From positions 1,054,001-1,118,000 of the forward strand of contig NZ_CP116256.1 of the NCBI RefSeq assembly GCF_027947575.1: 64,000 nucleotides of DNA. The letters are read 5' to 3'. The DNA comes from Streptomyces rubrogriseus (lineage in GTDB: Bacteria > Actinomycetota > Actinomycetes > Streptomycetales > Streptomycetaceae). Position 1 is the stretch's first letter; each line of letters opens with the position of its first letter. Shown here piece by piece: positions 9,723 to 18,232 of the stretch. The notes beneath the pieces are model-generated. The model made no database searches. It saw nothing but the letters and a program-made list of their open reading frames with translations, and was not told where the DNA came from. A program made the translations under genes and the position numbers.

Positions 9723-10307
9723 TCAGGGCCGGGGTGAGTTCCGGGGGGTCACCCGGTGGCGGAGGTAGGCGACGTGGGAGCCGAAGGTGCGGCTCTCGAC
9801 GAGTTCGAGGTTCACCCGGCGCCCGTGGTGGGGGAAGAAGGGGGTGCCGCCGCCGACCAGTACCGGGTGGAGCATGGTCCGGTACTCGTCGATCAGGTCG
9901 GCGGCGGCCGCCTCGGCGGCGAGGGTCGCGCCGCCGATCGCGATGTCGCCGTCGCCGGGCTCGGCCCGCAGGCGCTCGATCTCCTCCGTCAGGGTGCCGG
10001 AGGCCAGGCGTGTGTTGGTGCCCCGCACCGTCGTCAGCGTCCTGGAGAACACCACCTTCGGGAGCGCCTTCCACAGCGCGGCCCACTCCAGCTCCGCGGC
10101 GTCGAGCGACTCGTCCCGGTCGGCGGTCTCCCAGTACAGCATCGTCTCGTACAGGCGGCGCCCCAGCAGGTGGGCGCCGGTCCCGCGGATCTCGTCGGTC
10201 CAGAACCGGAAGACCTCCTCGGCCGGGTCCGACCAGTCGATGGCTCCGTGCGGGTCGACGATGTAGCCGTCGAGGGACGTGTTCATCGAATAGGTCACGC
10301 TGCGCAT
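9723..10307 (-). CDS. Dihydrofolate reductase / RibD C-terminal family protein
   Basis: 194 aa. The start (MRSVTYSMNTSLDGYIVDPHG) and the motifs HLLGRRLYETMLYW, KVVFSRTL, DIAIGGATLAAE and HPVLVGGGTPFF are typical of the small RibD_C/DHFR-like proteins, which are NADPH-binding reductases of mostly unknown substrate. GAGGAGG precedes the ATG. It lies downstream of the MFS gene on the same strand with 62 bp between, so it may be cotranscribed. Confidence 0.9.
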   Translation of the reverse strand: MRSVTYSMNTSLDGYIVDPHGAIDWSDPAEEVFRFWTDEIRGTGAHLLGRRLYETMLYWETADRDESLDAAELEWAALWKALPKVVFSRTLTTVRGTNTRLASGTLTEEIERLRAEPGDGDIAIGGATLAAEAAAADLIDEYRTMLHPVLVGGGTPFFPHHGRRVNLELVESRTFGSHVAYLRHRVTPRNSPRP

Positions 10308-10369
10308 CGGCGGGCCTCCTCGGTAGCCGTTCGGGTTCGACGGTACGGCTCCGTACGGGCGGGCGCCGG

Positions 10370-11620
10370 TCAGTCGACGGTGCTCGCCTCCCGTACGTCC
10401 GTTCGCGGCGCCGGTACGGCCTCGGCGTGCCGGCGCCGGCGTTCCAGTACCCGCTCGACGACCACGGCGGAGAAGCAGAGCAGCGCCGTGAGCACGGAGA
10501 AGACGAAGAAGACCGTGGTGTCGGCCCAGACCGTCGCGCCGACGCCGACGAGGAGGGTGGGCGTGATGAGTGCGCCGTACGCGAGCAGGTAGAACATCGA
10601 CATGACGGCCCCGCGCCGTTCGGCGGGGATGGCGGCGGTGAGGTGGCGCAGGGAGCCGCCGAAGGCGAGCCCGTAGGCGCCGCCCTGGAGGGCGACGGTG
10701 ACGACGATGACGACGGCGTTGCCGGTGGCGAAGGCGCCCACTCCGGCCAGCATGAGCACGGCGAGCGCGGTGTCGCCGGCGAGTGCGACCGTGCGTGCCG
10801 GCCGGCGGGCGCTGAGGATCTGGGTGCACGCGGCGGCGAGGGTCACGGCCGCGATGACGACGCCGCCGAAGAACGGGCCGTCCACGTTCGCGGCGTCGGC
10901 GGCGATCGAGGGTTCCAGTGAGAAGCAGACCCCGAGCACGGCCCAGGCGGCGCCGGCGCCGAGCACGGAGAAGGTGAAGCGTCCGCGCATCTCCGCGGGC
11001 ACCTGCGGACGCGGGATTCCCAGGGGCGCATTGCCGGGCGAGGGGTGGGGTTCGCGCATCACCAGGAGGAGGACCAGCAGGACGAGGCCGATCAGCGCGT
11101 CGGTGAGGTACGGCAGGAGCAAGGGGTGGAAGCCGGTCTGGGCGAGGGCCGCGGTGCCGAGTGCGGCGGCGGCGATACCGATGTTGAACGCGATGGCGGT
11201 CAGCGTCCCGCTGCGTGCCGCCCGCTCGGGGCGCACGTCCAGCAGGGCGGCTCCGCCGACCACGACGATCGCGCCGATGCCCAGGCCGTTGAGCATCCGG
11301 GCCACGACGAGGTACGCGGGCCCCGCGGCGAACACGAAGACGGCGAGCCCGGCGAGCAGCAGCAGGACGGCGACGAGGAGCACGGGCCGGCGGCCGTACC
11401 GGTCGGAGAGGGCGCCGGACAGGAGGATCGCGACGACCGCGACGGCCCCGTAGGCGGCGAAGATGACGGTGGTGAGGACGGGAGGGTAGTCCCACTTCTC
11501 GGCGTACAGCGAGTAGAGCGGTGACGGGATGGCGGAGGTCGCCTGCCCGAGCATGAGGAGGACGAGGAGGGCCGGGTAGCTCCATGACTGGGGGCGGCGG
11601 CCCTGGGAGAGTTCCCGCAC
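10370..11620 (-). CDS. MFS-type efflux transporter
   Basis: 416 aa with about 12 hydrophobic segments and the loop motif GALSDRYGRRP after the second helix, diagnostic of the major facilitator superfamily. Probably a drug:proton antiporter. GTG start with GGAG five bases upstream. It is divergent from an ArsR-type regulator, and a duplicated operator sits in the 91-bp gap, so it is likely repressed until an inducer is present. Substrate unknown. Confidence 0.9.
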   Translation of the reverse strand: MRELSQGRRPQSWSYPALLVLLMLGQATSAIPSPLYSLYAEKWDYPPVLTTVIFAAYGAVAVVAILLSGALSDRYGRRPVLLVAVLLLLAGLAVFVFAAGPAYLVVARMLNGLGIGAIVVVGGAALLDVRPERAARSGTLTAIAFNIGIAAAALGTAALAQTGFHPLLLPYLTDALIGLVLLVLLLVMREPHPSPGNAPLGIPRPQVPAEMRGRFTFSVLGAGAAWAVLGVCFSLEPSIAADAANVDGPFFGGVVIAAVTLAAACTQILSARRPARTVALAGDTALAVLMLAGVGAFATGNAVVIVVTVALQGGAYGLAFGGSLRHLTAAIPAERRGAVMSMFYLLAYGALITPTLLVGVGATVWADTTVFFVFSVLTALLCFSAVVVERVLERRRRHAEAVPAPRTDVREASTVD

Positions 11621-11640
11621 GAGGACTCCAGGGGAAAGAG

Positions 11641-11700
11641 AAGTATGATGTGCGTCGTACTTCGAGGATGCTAAGGAGAAGTATGATGCTCGTCAAACTT
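11641..11700. promoter_or_regulatory. Duplicated operator between MFS and ArsR genes
   Basis: Two 22-bp copies, at 11641-11662 and 11679-11700, both read AAGTATGATG-NN-CGTC-NN-ACTT and start 38 bp apart. Each is an imperfect palindrome (AAGTA at the left end, ACTT at the right end). TATGAT inside each copy also resembles a -10 box, so a bound repressor would cover promoters in this gap. Likely operators of the ArsR protein at 11712. Confidence 0.75.
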
Positions 11701-11711
11701 GGTGGTGTCTG

Positions 11712-12038
11712 ATGCCGCCCTGGGAGATCCCTTCCGACCAGCTGCCGCCCGTCGCCGCGGTCCAGAAGCTGCTGCGCGCACTCGCGGATCCGGTACGCCT
11801 GGAGATGGTCCGCCGCCTGGCGGCGGACCCGGCCGGTGAAGCGCCCTGCTCCGACCTCTACGAGGGTCTGAACAAGTCCACCGCGACGCACCACTTCAAG
11901 ATCCTGGTGGAGGCGGGCGCCTTCCGCCCGGTCATGGTCGGCCCCTACCGGGGCCACCGCTTGCGGCGTGACGCCTTGCAGGAGGCGGCACCCGGCCTGC
12001 TGGACGCGCTGATGGGGGCGCTGGCCCGGCAGGACTGA
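11712..12038 (+). CDS. ArsR-family winged-helix regulator
   Basis: 108 aa. ALADPVRLEMVRRLA followed by STATHHFKILVEAGAF is the ArsR-type winged helix. The only cysteine in the protein is in APCSDL, so the usual metal-binding cysteine pair is absent and a non-metal signal is more likely. It overlaps its own promoter region: the second operator copy ends 11 bases before the ATG. Probable repressor of the divergent MFS gene. Confidence 0.9.
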   Translation: MPPWEIPSDQLPPVAAVQKLLRALADPVRLEMVRRLAADPAGEAPCSDLYEGLNKSTATHHFKILVEAGAFRPVMVGPYRGHRLRRDALQEAAPGLLDALMGALARQD

Positions 12039-12070
12039 AGGCGGTGCGGAGCCGCCCCCGGCGTGCCGGG

Positions 12071-12949
12071 TCAGTCGTGCGACCGCTTCGGGGTCGTCGG
12101 GGGTCGTGTGAGTGTCCACGAGGCCAGCAGGCTCAGTGCCTGGGCGGACGCCGACCCCGGCTCGGTCGTGTAGAGGAACAGGGTGGTTTCGCTGTCGCCG
12201 GGGAGCGCGAGCGTTTCGTACTCCACGGTGAGTTCGCCGACCAAGGGGTGCAGAAGCCGCTTGGAACCATGGGTGCGCTGGTGCACGCGGTGCTGGCGCC
12301 ACCAGCGGTCGAAGTCCTCGCTCCGCTCCCTCAGCTCGGTGACGAGCGCCCCCGTGGCCTGCCGGTCCGACTCGCGGACCGCGTCCAGGCGCAGGTTCTC
12401 CACCGCGGCGCGGGCCTGGACTTCCCAGTCGACGAACAGGTCGCGCGCGTCCTGGTCGAGGAAGAGCCAGCGGGTGTAGTTGCGCTCGGCGGCCGGCATG
12501 GCGTCGAAGTCCGCGAACAGGGCCCTGGCCATGCGGTTGGCACCCAGGACGGCGGACTGCCGCCCCAGGGCGAGGGCGGGGACGGCGGTGTCCAGGGAAT
12601 CCAGCAGCCGATGGAGCCCGGGGCGCAGCCGCTGCACGCTGGGCGGGCGCGACGGGCGGCCGGTGGCGGTGATGCCCACGAGATCCTTGAGATGGGCAAG
12701 GCCTGCCTCGTCCAGTCCCAGGGCGTGGCCGACGGCCTCGACCACGGCGGGGGACGGGTTGATGGACCGGCCCTGCTCGAGGCGGGCGTAGTAGTCGGCG
12801 GACACTCCGGACAGGCGGGCGACTTCCTCCCGCCGGAGTCCGGGTACGCGCCGGACGCGGCCGTCCGGCGGCAGCCCTGCCCGCTCGGGGTCGCACTGGG
12901 CGCGGGAGCGCCTGAGGAAGTCCGCCAGCTCGCGGTTGTTGGGGGCCAT
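12071..12949 (-). CDS. XRE-type regulator with MmyB-like domain
   Basis: 292 aa. An N-terminal helix-turn-helix (LRREEVARLSGVSADYYARLEQGR) is followed by the MmyB-like ligand-binding domain, recognisable from YTRWLFLDQDARDLFVDWE. Such proteins usually sit divergent from a short-chain dehydrogenase that they control, as here. The start at 12949 was chosen as it precedes the conserved N-terminus; no strong ribosome site is visible. Confidence 0.9.
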   Translation of the reverse strand: MAPNNRELADFLRRSRAQCDPERAGLPPDGRVRRVPGLRREEVARLSGVSADYYARLEQGRSINPSPAVVEAVGHALGLDEAGLAHLKDLVGITATGRPSRPPSVQRLRPGLHRLLDSLDTAVPALALGRQSAVLGANRMARALFADFDAMPAAERNYTRWLFLDQDARDLFVDWEVQARAAVENLRLDAVRESDRQATGALVTELRERSEDFDRWWRQHRVHQRTHGSKRLLHPLVGELTVEYETLALPGDSETTLFLYTTEPGSASAQALSLLASWTLTRPPTTPKRSHD

Positions 12950-13146
12950 GGAAGCAGTCTGTCCCGCGAGGAACAGCGACGGCCTCCCCAGGGGAGGTCT
13001 GTCGGTCCTACCTTCACGCGGCCTAGGGCGCGCAGGGCCTGCCATGGCTCTCGGAGCAGCTCTTTCGCGGCCCAGGATCGAGTCAGCGCCGGACCGGCCG
13101 ACCCGGACCGGCTTCCCGTCGCGGCATCCACGGAAGAGGGGCACTC

Positions 13147-14040
13147 ATGCCTGGCATCACCACTCCCACCACCACTTCGACCACCACTTCGACCACCACT
13201 CCCGCCACCTGGTTCGTCACCGGCGCCTCTCGCGGACTGGGGCTGGAGCTGGTGAGGCAACTGCTCGCCCGGGGCGGCAACGTGGCCGCCACCACCCGCT
13301 CCGCCGAGCGCCTGACCGCCGCGCTCGGGAGCACGGCCGACACCAGCCGGCTGCTCGCGCTGACCGTCGACCTGACGGACGAGGCCCAGGTCAAGAGCGC
13401 CGTGGACCGGACGGCCGAGCGATTCGGACGCCTGGACGTCGTCGTCAACAACGCGGGCTACGGCTTCCTCGCCGCCGTGGAGGAGACCAGCGCCGAGGAC
13501 GTGCGGAACATGTTCGACGTGCAGGTCGCCGGGGTGTGGAACGTGCTGCGCGCCGCGCTCCCCATCCTGCGTGAGCAGCGCGCGGGACGGGTCATCAACG
13601 TCTCCTCGATCCTGGGCCTGACCACGATGCCCGGCTGGGCGCTGTACTGCGCGGGCAAGTTCGCACTCGAAGGGCTGAGCGAGGCCCTCGCCGCCGAGGT
13701 CGCGGACTTCGGCATCGAGGTCACCGTCGTCGAGCCCGGCTACTTCCGCACGTCCTTCCTCACCCCGGACTCACTGGCCCTGCCCAGCGAGACCACCGAG
13801 CACTACCCGGCGGTGCGGGCCATGGTCGAGGACCACCTCGGGCTTCAGGGGCAGCAGCTCGGCGACCCGGTCAAGGGGGCCGCCGCCATCATCGAGCGCG
13901 CCGGGATCGAGGACGGCCCCCTGCGCCAGCTGCTGGGCTCCGACGCGCACGCCTTCGCCACCGCGAAGGTCGACGCCCTGCGGGCCGACCTCGACGCGAC
14001 CGCCGCCTCCGCCCCCGCCACCGACTTCCCCGCAGCCTGA
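13147..14040 (+). CDS. Short-chain dehydrogenase/reductase
   Basis: 297 aa NAD(P)-dependent oxidoreductase. The cofactor motif VTGASRGLG begins at residue 24, followed by VVVNNAGYG, the catalytic Ser region NVSSILG, and Tyr167 and Lys171 in YCAGK. The first ~20 residues are a Thr-rich tail encoded by a short tandem repeat and are not part of the fold; GAAGAGGG precedes the ATG. Substrate unknown. It is divergent from the XRE regulator. Confidence 0.92.
   Translation: MPGITTPTTTSTTTSTTTPATWFVTGASRGLGLELVRQLLARGGNVAATTRSAERLTAALGSTADTSRLLALTVDLTDEAQVKSAVDRTAERFGRLDVVVNNAGYGFLAAVEETSAEDVRNMFDVQVAGVWNVLRAALPILREQRAGRVINVSSILGLTTMPGWALYCAGKFALEGLSEALAAEVADFGIEVTVVEPGYFRTSFLTPDSLALPSETTEHYPAVRAMVEDHLGLQGQQLGDPVKGAAAIIERAGIEDGPLRQLLGSDAHAFATAKVDALRADLDATAASAPATDFPAA
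13168..13200 (+). repeat. 12-bp tandem repeat inside the dehydrogenase gene
   Basis: ACCACCACTTCG occurs twice in a row (13168-13179, 13180-13191) and then as a 9-base partial copy. It encodes Thr-Thr-Thr-Ser units in the N-terminal tail of the short-chain dehydrogenase. Copy number may vary between strains. Confidence 0.85.
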
Positions 14041-14052
14041 GCCGGGCGGGCT

Positions 14053-14907
14053 TCAGGCGGGGATGGCGGCTGCGAGCCGGTCCGCGGCGGTGCGGGGCTC
14101 GCGGCCGAGGAGTTCGGCCATCAGGGGGTCGGCCTCGGCGAAGTAGCCCGCGCGGGCTGCCTGGTAGTAGGTGAGCATGAGCCGGGCCATCTGCTCCGGC
14201 ACGCCGGTCGCGACCTGGTCGGCGATCCACCGGTCGTCGTCCAGGACGACGCGCTCGATGGTGCGACCGGTGAGGTCGGAGGCGATCTCGGCGAGATCGT
14301 CGAAGGTGAGGGCGGCACGCGCGGTGAGGTTCACCGGGCCGTCGAAGCGCCGGTCGCCGGCGAGGACGGCCGCGGTGGCCTCGGCGGTGTCGGCACGGTC
14401 GGTGTACGGGACGGGGCCGTCCTCGGGCTTTGCGATCACGCCGGTCCGCTGCCAGGGGCCGAGGACCTGGTCGAGCGGACCGTAGGCGCCGTTGCGCAGC
14501 GCGGTCCAGGCGACTCCGGAGTCGGCGAGGACCGCCTCGGTGGCGACGTGGAAGTCCGACGGCCGGTACGGGTTGCCGGGGACGGCGCCCTGCTGGCTCG
14601 TGTAGAGGATCCGGTCGGCACCGGCCTCGACCGCGGCTTCGACGGCGCGGCGATGCAGGCCGACCAGGTCGGCGGCCGGGTCGTTGCCGGAGACCAGAAG
14701 CACCTGCTCGGCACCGGCGAACGAGTCGCGCAGCGCGGCCGGGTCCTCGTAGGAGCCCTGCCGCACGCGCACGCCGCGGTCGGCGAAGTGCTGCGCCTTG
14801 GCGACGTCGCGGACGCTGACGCCGACCTGGTCGGCGGGTACGCGCTTGAGGAGGTGCTCGACGGTGGCGCCGCCCAGCCCACCGGTGGCGCCGGTGACAA
14901 CGATCAT
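14053..14907 (-). CDS. NmrA-like NAD(P)-binding protein
   Basis: 284 aa atypical short-chain dehydrogenase, close to quinone-reductase-like proteins (QorB/YtfG type). MIVVTGATGGLGG forms the Rossmann glycine loop at the N-terminus, and GADRILYTSQQGA follows in the middle. No classical YxxxK is evident, as usual in NmrA-like proteins. The start at 14907 places the glycine loop normally. It is divergent from the TetR gene at 15027 and converges with the dehydrogenase gene, ending 12 bp from it. Confidence 0.9.
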   Translation of the reverse strand: MIVVTGATGGLGGATVEHLLKRVPADQVGVSVRDVAKAQHFADRGVRVRQGSYEDPAALRDSFAGAEQVLLVSGNDPAADLVGLHRRAVEAAVEAGADRILYTSQQGAVPGNPYRPSDFHVATEAVLADSGVAWTALRNGAYGPLDQVLGPWQRTGVIAKPEDGPVPYTDRADTAEATAAVLAGDRRFDGPVNLTARAALTFDDLAEIASDLTGRTIERVVLDDDRWIADQVATGVPEQMARLMLTYYQAARAGYFAEADPLMAELLGREPRTAADRLAAAIPA

Positions 14908-14975
14908 GTTCCTGACCTTCCGCATAAGTTGACCATGCAGGTCACTTTCTCTTGCGCGGCCGACCGTAGGTAAGC

Positions 14976-14990
14976 TGACTCCCCGAGTCA
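14976..14990. promoter_or_regulatory. Palindrome between NmrA-like and TetR genes
   Basis: TGACTC-CCC-GAGTCA is a perfect 6-3-6 inverted repeat 37 bp upstream of the TetR start codon. It is probably the operator bound by that TetR protein to control itself and the divergent gene. Confidence 0.55.
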
Positions 14991-15026
14991 AGTTGTGCTG
15001 GTGAGTGCCAGTGACAGGAAGAGACG

Positions 15027-15623
15027 GTGAGGGCCATGGCCGGTGCGGTGCCTCCGGAACCCCGGCTGCGCGCCGACGCGCGGCGCAATTCCGAGCAGAT
15101 CCGCTCCGCCGCGATCGGCGCCTTCCAGGGACAGGGCCTGACCGTGCCGCTGGAGGAGGTCGCCAAGGCGGCAGGGGTGAGCAAGGCCACGATCTTCAAC
15201 CGGTTCGGCGGCCGGGTCGGGCTCATCGACGCCGTCATCGAGGAGGTCGTCGCGAGTGAGCTGTTCGCCGTCGTCGACCGCACGCGGACCATCGACGACG
15301 GCGGCGAGCGGATCGCGTACTACCTCACCGCGATCCGCGACCTCCAGTACCGTCAGCCCGCCTTCAACGACGTCCTGTTGCAGACGTATCCGCACTCGGA
15401 GCAGCTCATGGAGATCTGCCGGGTCGGAAGCCGGGCCAACGAGGAGATCGTCGCGGCGGCGCGGGCCCGCGGTGCGCTGCGGCCGGAGTTCACGGCGGGC
15501 GACCTCCACGCACTCGTCCGCGACAACGCCCTCGCCCTCAAGCACGGCGAGCGGCCCGCCCGGGAGGACTACGACCGCCGCACCAGGTACCTGCTGGACG
15601 GCATCAGGCCAGCGTCTGGGTGA
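15027..15623 (+). CDS. TetR-family regulator
   Basis: 198 aa. The helix-turn-helix is clear (VPLEEVAKAAGVSKATIFNRFGGRVGLIDAV), and the C-terminal half resembles TetR_C domains. GTG at 15027 is preceded by AGGAAGAG; an ATG three codons later is possible. It likely represses the divergent NmrA-like gene. Its 3' end overlaps the convergent S66 peptidase gene by 20 bp. Confidence 0.9.
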   Translation: MRAMAGAVPPEPRLRADARRNSEQIRSAAIGAFQGQGLTVPLEEVAKAAGVSKATIFNRFGGRVGLIDAVIEEVVASELFAVVDRTRTIDDGGERIAYYLTAIRDLQYRQPAFNDVLLQTYPHSEQLMEICRVGSRANEEIVAAARARGALRPEFTAGDLHALVRDNALALKHGERPAREDYDRRTRYLLDGIRPASG

Positions 15624-16632
15624 TTTCGCTCCGCGTCGACGTGCGGGTCAGGCGGCCGTGCGCGCCGTTGACGAGCGGCAGGTAGGGCGGGACGTGGCCG
15701 CACTCCACGTCGGCGACGATCGGCACCCCCAGCGGGCCGAGCGCGTCCAGCACGGCCTGGTGCTGGGAGAGCGAGGGGACGCCCGGGGCCGAGGTCCGGC
15801 CGACCAGTACCGCGTTCGCGGCGTCGAAGAAGCCGGCCAGCCGCATGCCGTGCAGGTTGCGGCAGATGGCCAGGGCGTCGTCGCCGCAGGCCTCCACGTA
15901 CACCAGGAGCCCCTCGGGCGCCGCGGTCCGGGCGAAGGCGGACGTGTCCAGGCACCCGGACCCCGTGAGGTTGCAGAGCGTCTCGATGCAGCCGCCGATC
16001 AGCCGGCCCTCGACCTCGACGTCTCCGCCGCCGTCCAGCCGGGTCCAGCCGCCGGGGGTGTCGAGCGTGTACTCCCGGGCGTCCGGGTGGAGCGCGTAGT
16101 CGTCCCAGCCGGTGGTCCGGTGGCGGCCCGGCGGCGTCTGGGTGAACCGGTGGCCCCGGGGCGCGCTGACGATGTCGAACCAGGAGACCAGCCCGTCGGG
16201 GGTCCGGTACGGGGTGTCCATGAGGTTGTTGCCGTGCACGGTCGCCGTGCCGGTGAGGAGCGTCAGCGGGGTCATCAGGGTCGACAGGTCCGAGTAGCCC
16301 ACGAGCCAGGTCGGTTCGGCCTCGCGCAGCCGGTCCCAGTCGAGCAGCGGCAGGAGGTCGATGGCCAGGTCGCCGCCCCACGGCGGCACCACCGCCCTGA
16401 TGCCGGGGTCGGTCAGCATCCGCGTCAGTTCGGCCGCGCGCTCGGGAGCGGAGGCGCTGACGTGCCCGGAGCCGTCCAGGCACGCTCCGACGACCACCTC
16501 GTATCCGCGTGCCTCCACGTCGCGGATCGCCACGTTCAGGCGTTCGCGGAGCTTCTCGGGAACTCCGCTGGACGGCGAGGTGACGGCGACACGGTCTCCT
16601 GGGCGCAGGGGGCGCGGGTATCGAACGGGCAT
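15604..16632 (-). CDS. S66-family peptidase (LD-carboxypeptidase / MccF-like)
   Basis: 342 aa. The nucleophile Ser114 lies in VGYSDLS, and the C-terminal ECGHVPPYLPLVNG carries the catalytic His. Family members either trim murein tetrapeptides between L- and D-residues or, as MccF, cleave toxic aminoacyl nucleotides. No signal peptide is visible, which slightly favours a cytoplasmic role in peptide recycling or immunity. The start at 16632 gives the conserved opening RPGDRVAVTSPS. The 238 bp upstream contain no gene. Confidence 0.9.
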   Translation of the reverse strand: MPVRYPRPLRPGDRVAVTSPSSGVPEKLRERLNVAIRDVEARGYEVVVGACLDGSGHVSASAPERAAELTRMLTDPGIRAVVPPWGGDLAIDLLPLLDWDRLREAEPTWLVGYSDLSTLMTPLTLLTGTATVHGNNLMDTPYRTPDGLVSWFDIVSAPRGHRFTQTPPGRHRTTGWDDYALHPDAREYTLDTPGGWTRLDGGGDVEVEGRLIGGCIETLCNLTGSGCLDTSAFARTAAPEGLLVYVEACGDDALAICRNLHGMRLAGFFDAANAVLVGRTSAPGVPSLSQHQAVLDALGPLGVPIVADVECGHVPPYLPLVNGAHGRLTRTSTRSEITQTLA

Positions 16633-16870
16633 GCGGTGGATTCTGGCACGTCGGCGTCCCCGCGGGCAGGCGGATTTCCGCGCCCCGGCGGTCGTGACGA
16701 CCGCGCCGACGGGTGGTGGCAACGGTCCCGTCGGGCGGTGTCGTCACGGCGACGAGAGCGCGGGACCGGCGGCGACGGTGGTGCCGGGCCGGTTCACCGA
16801 CCCGGTCGGGGTGACCCGGTGCCGCCGGAAGTCTCCCGTGTCCGTTCGCCGGTCTGCCGGAACCCCTCCG

Positions 16871-18232
16871 TCAGGGCCGCCAGGCCGTCCGGTGCTCCGC
16901 GAGATGGGCCAGCACCGCGTGGTTCGCCTCCCAGCCGTCCGGGAACTTCACCAGCGTTCCCAACTGGACCGGTTCCGTGGACGGGTAGTCGTCCAGCAGG
17001 CCGCCCACGCCCTCGCGGCAGACCACGATGCACGCGTGCCGGTGCCGGGAGGCCAGGACGCACAGGCGGCCGGTCTCCAGGTGGAAGGCGGTGGCGTCGG
17101 GGCGGCCGGAGAGCGGGTGCAGCACGACCGTGACGTCGTACTCGCGGCCCTGGAGGCGGTTGGCCGTGTCCACGGTCACGTCGTGCACGCCCAGGTCCAC
17201 CAGTGCCGCGCGGACCGCCGCCGCCTGGTCCCGGTGCGCGGTGCCGACGGCGATGCGGGCGGCGGTGAGCGGAGCGGGGTCGGGCGAGCGCTCGGAAATC
17301 GCCCGGCCCGCACGGTCGAGGAGGCGCCGGACCACCGCCGCCACCGCACGCACCGCCTCCGGGTCGGTGCGCGGGGTGTGCCGGGCCGGAAGCTCCAGCA
17401 GGCCCCAGCCCGAGGCGGCGGCCTCGTCGATCACCCGGTCGGGACCCGAGCCGTCCGACGGCACCGCGAAGGCCAGGCTCCGGTCGCCGTGGCCCGTGCC
17501 GCTGCGGAACGGCGTGTACGGGTAGAAGGCGTCCGAGACCAGGCGGGCCGCCGACGCCGGGAGCCGCCAGGAGACCGGCAGTCGGTGCTGGGGCAGGCCC
17601 GGGTTGTGGGCGAGGAGGGTCGTCACGGCCGAGGACGACGGGTCGTAGGCCAGGCCCGCCCACTGCTCGCTGCCCACCGTCGCGAACGGGTCCAGCTGAC
17701 CGGGGTCGCCCACGAACAGCGCCCGCTCGAAGAGCCCGGCGACCGCGAGCAGGGAGTCCGAGCGCATCTGGTACGCCTCGTCGACGATCGCGTGCCGCCA
17801 CGGCTCGTCCACCTTCACGTGCGCCCACTTCGCCGCCGTGGACAGCACGACGGCCTGCCCGGCGAGATCGGCGGCCTTCGCCGACTTGCGTACGTTCCCC
17901 AACGCGTCGAGCGCCTTGTCGTACGGGTCGGCGTCGCTGCTGTGCAGGCGGCCCACCGGAAGGTCCGGGTTCTTCTCGGCCAGACGCAGCACCAGGTCGT
18001 CCACCTGGGCGTTGGTCTGCGCCACCACCATCAGGGGGCGGCCCGCCTCGGCCAGCTCCAGCGCCGCCCGCACCACGAGCGTGGACTTCCCGGCGCCGGG
18101 CGGGGAGTCGACGACGACACCGCGCTCGGTGCCGTGCAGGGTGTCGTGGAGGATCGCCGCGGTGGCGCGGGCGGCCTCGGCGCCCGGGTCGAAGGAGGCG
18201 GGGGCGGATGCGGAGAGGGCCTCGGCGGTCAC
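16871..18232 (-). CDS. Compact Upf1/Dna2-type SF1 helicase
   Basis: 453 aa, predicted ATP-dependent 5'-3' helicase. All core motifs are readable: Walker A SPPGAGKST (43-51), Ia QTNAQVDDL (72-80), II VDEAYQ (150-155), III GDPGQLDP (175-182), IV SWRLPASAARLVSDAFY (221-237), V VDTANRLQGREYDV (354-367) and VI GRLCVLASRHRHA (388-400). This set matches the Upf1/Dna2/Senataxin branch rather than UvrD. It is much shorter than most of the family, with no accessory domain before Walker A. Its ATG overlaps the stop of the preceding gene (ATGA), so it is translationally coupled as the last gene of an operon with a RecB-type nuclease. Confidence 0.9.
   Translation of the reverse strand: MTAEALSASAPASFDPGAEAARATAAILHDTLHGTERGVVVDSPPGAGKSTLVVRAALELAEAGRPLMVVAQTNAQVDDLVLRLAEKNPDLPVGRLHSSDADPYDKALDALGNVRKSAKAADLAGQAVVLSTAAKWAHVKVDEPWRHAIVDEAYQMRSDSLLAVAGLFERALFVGDPGQLDPFATVGSEQWAGLAYDPSSSAVTTLLAHNPGLPQHRLPVSWRLPASAARLVSDAFYPYTPFRSGTGHGDRSLAFAVPSDGSGPDRVIDEAAASGWGLLELPARHTPRTDPEAVRAVAAVVRRLLDRAGRAISERSPDPAPLTAARIAVGTAHRDQAAAVRAALVDLGVHDVTVDTANRLQGREYDVTVVLHPLSGRPDATAFHLETGRLCVLASRHRHACIVVCREGVGGLLDDYPSTEPVQLGTLVKFPDGWEANHAVLAHLAEHRTAWRP

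Noticed and set aside
9723..12896. Single 1057-codon open frame on the minus strand
   Set aside because: Only its last ~194 codons form a real protein (DHFR-like). The rest runs antisense or out of frame across the MFS, ArsR and XRE genes.
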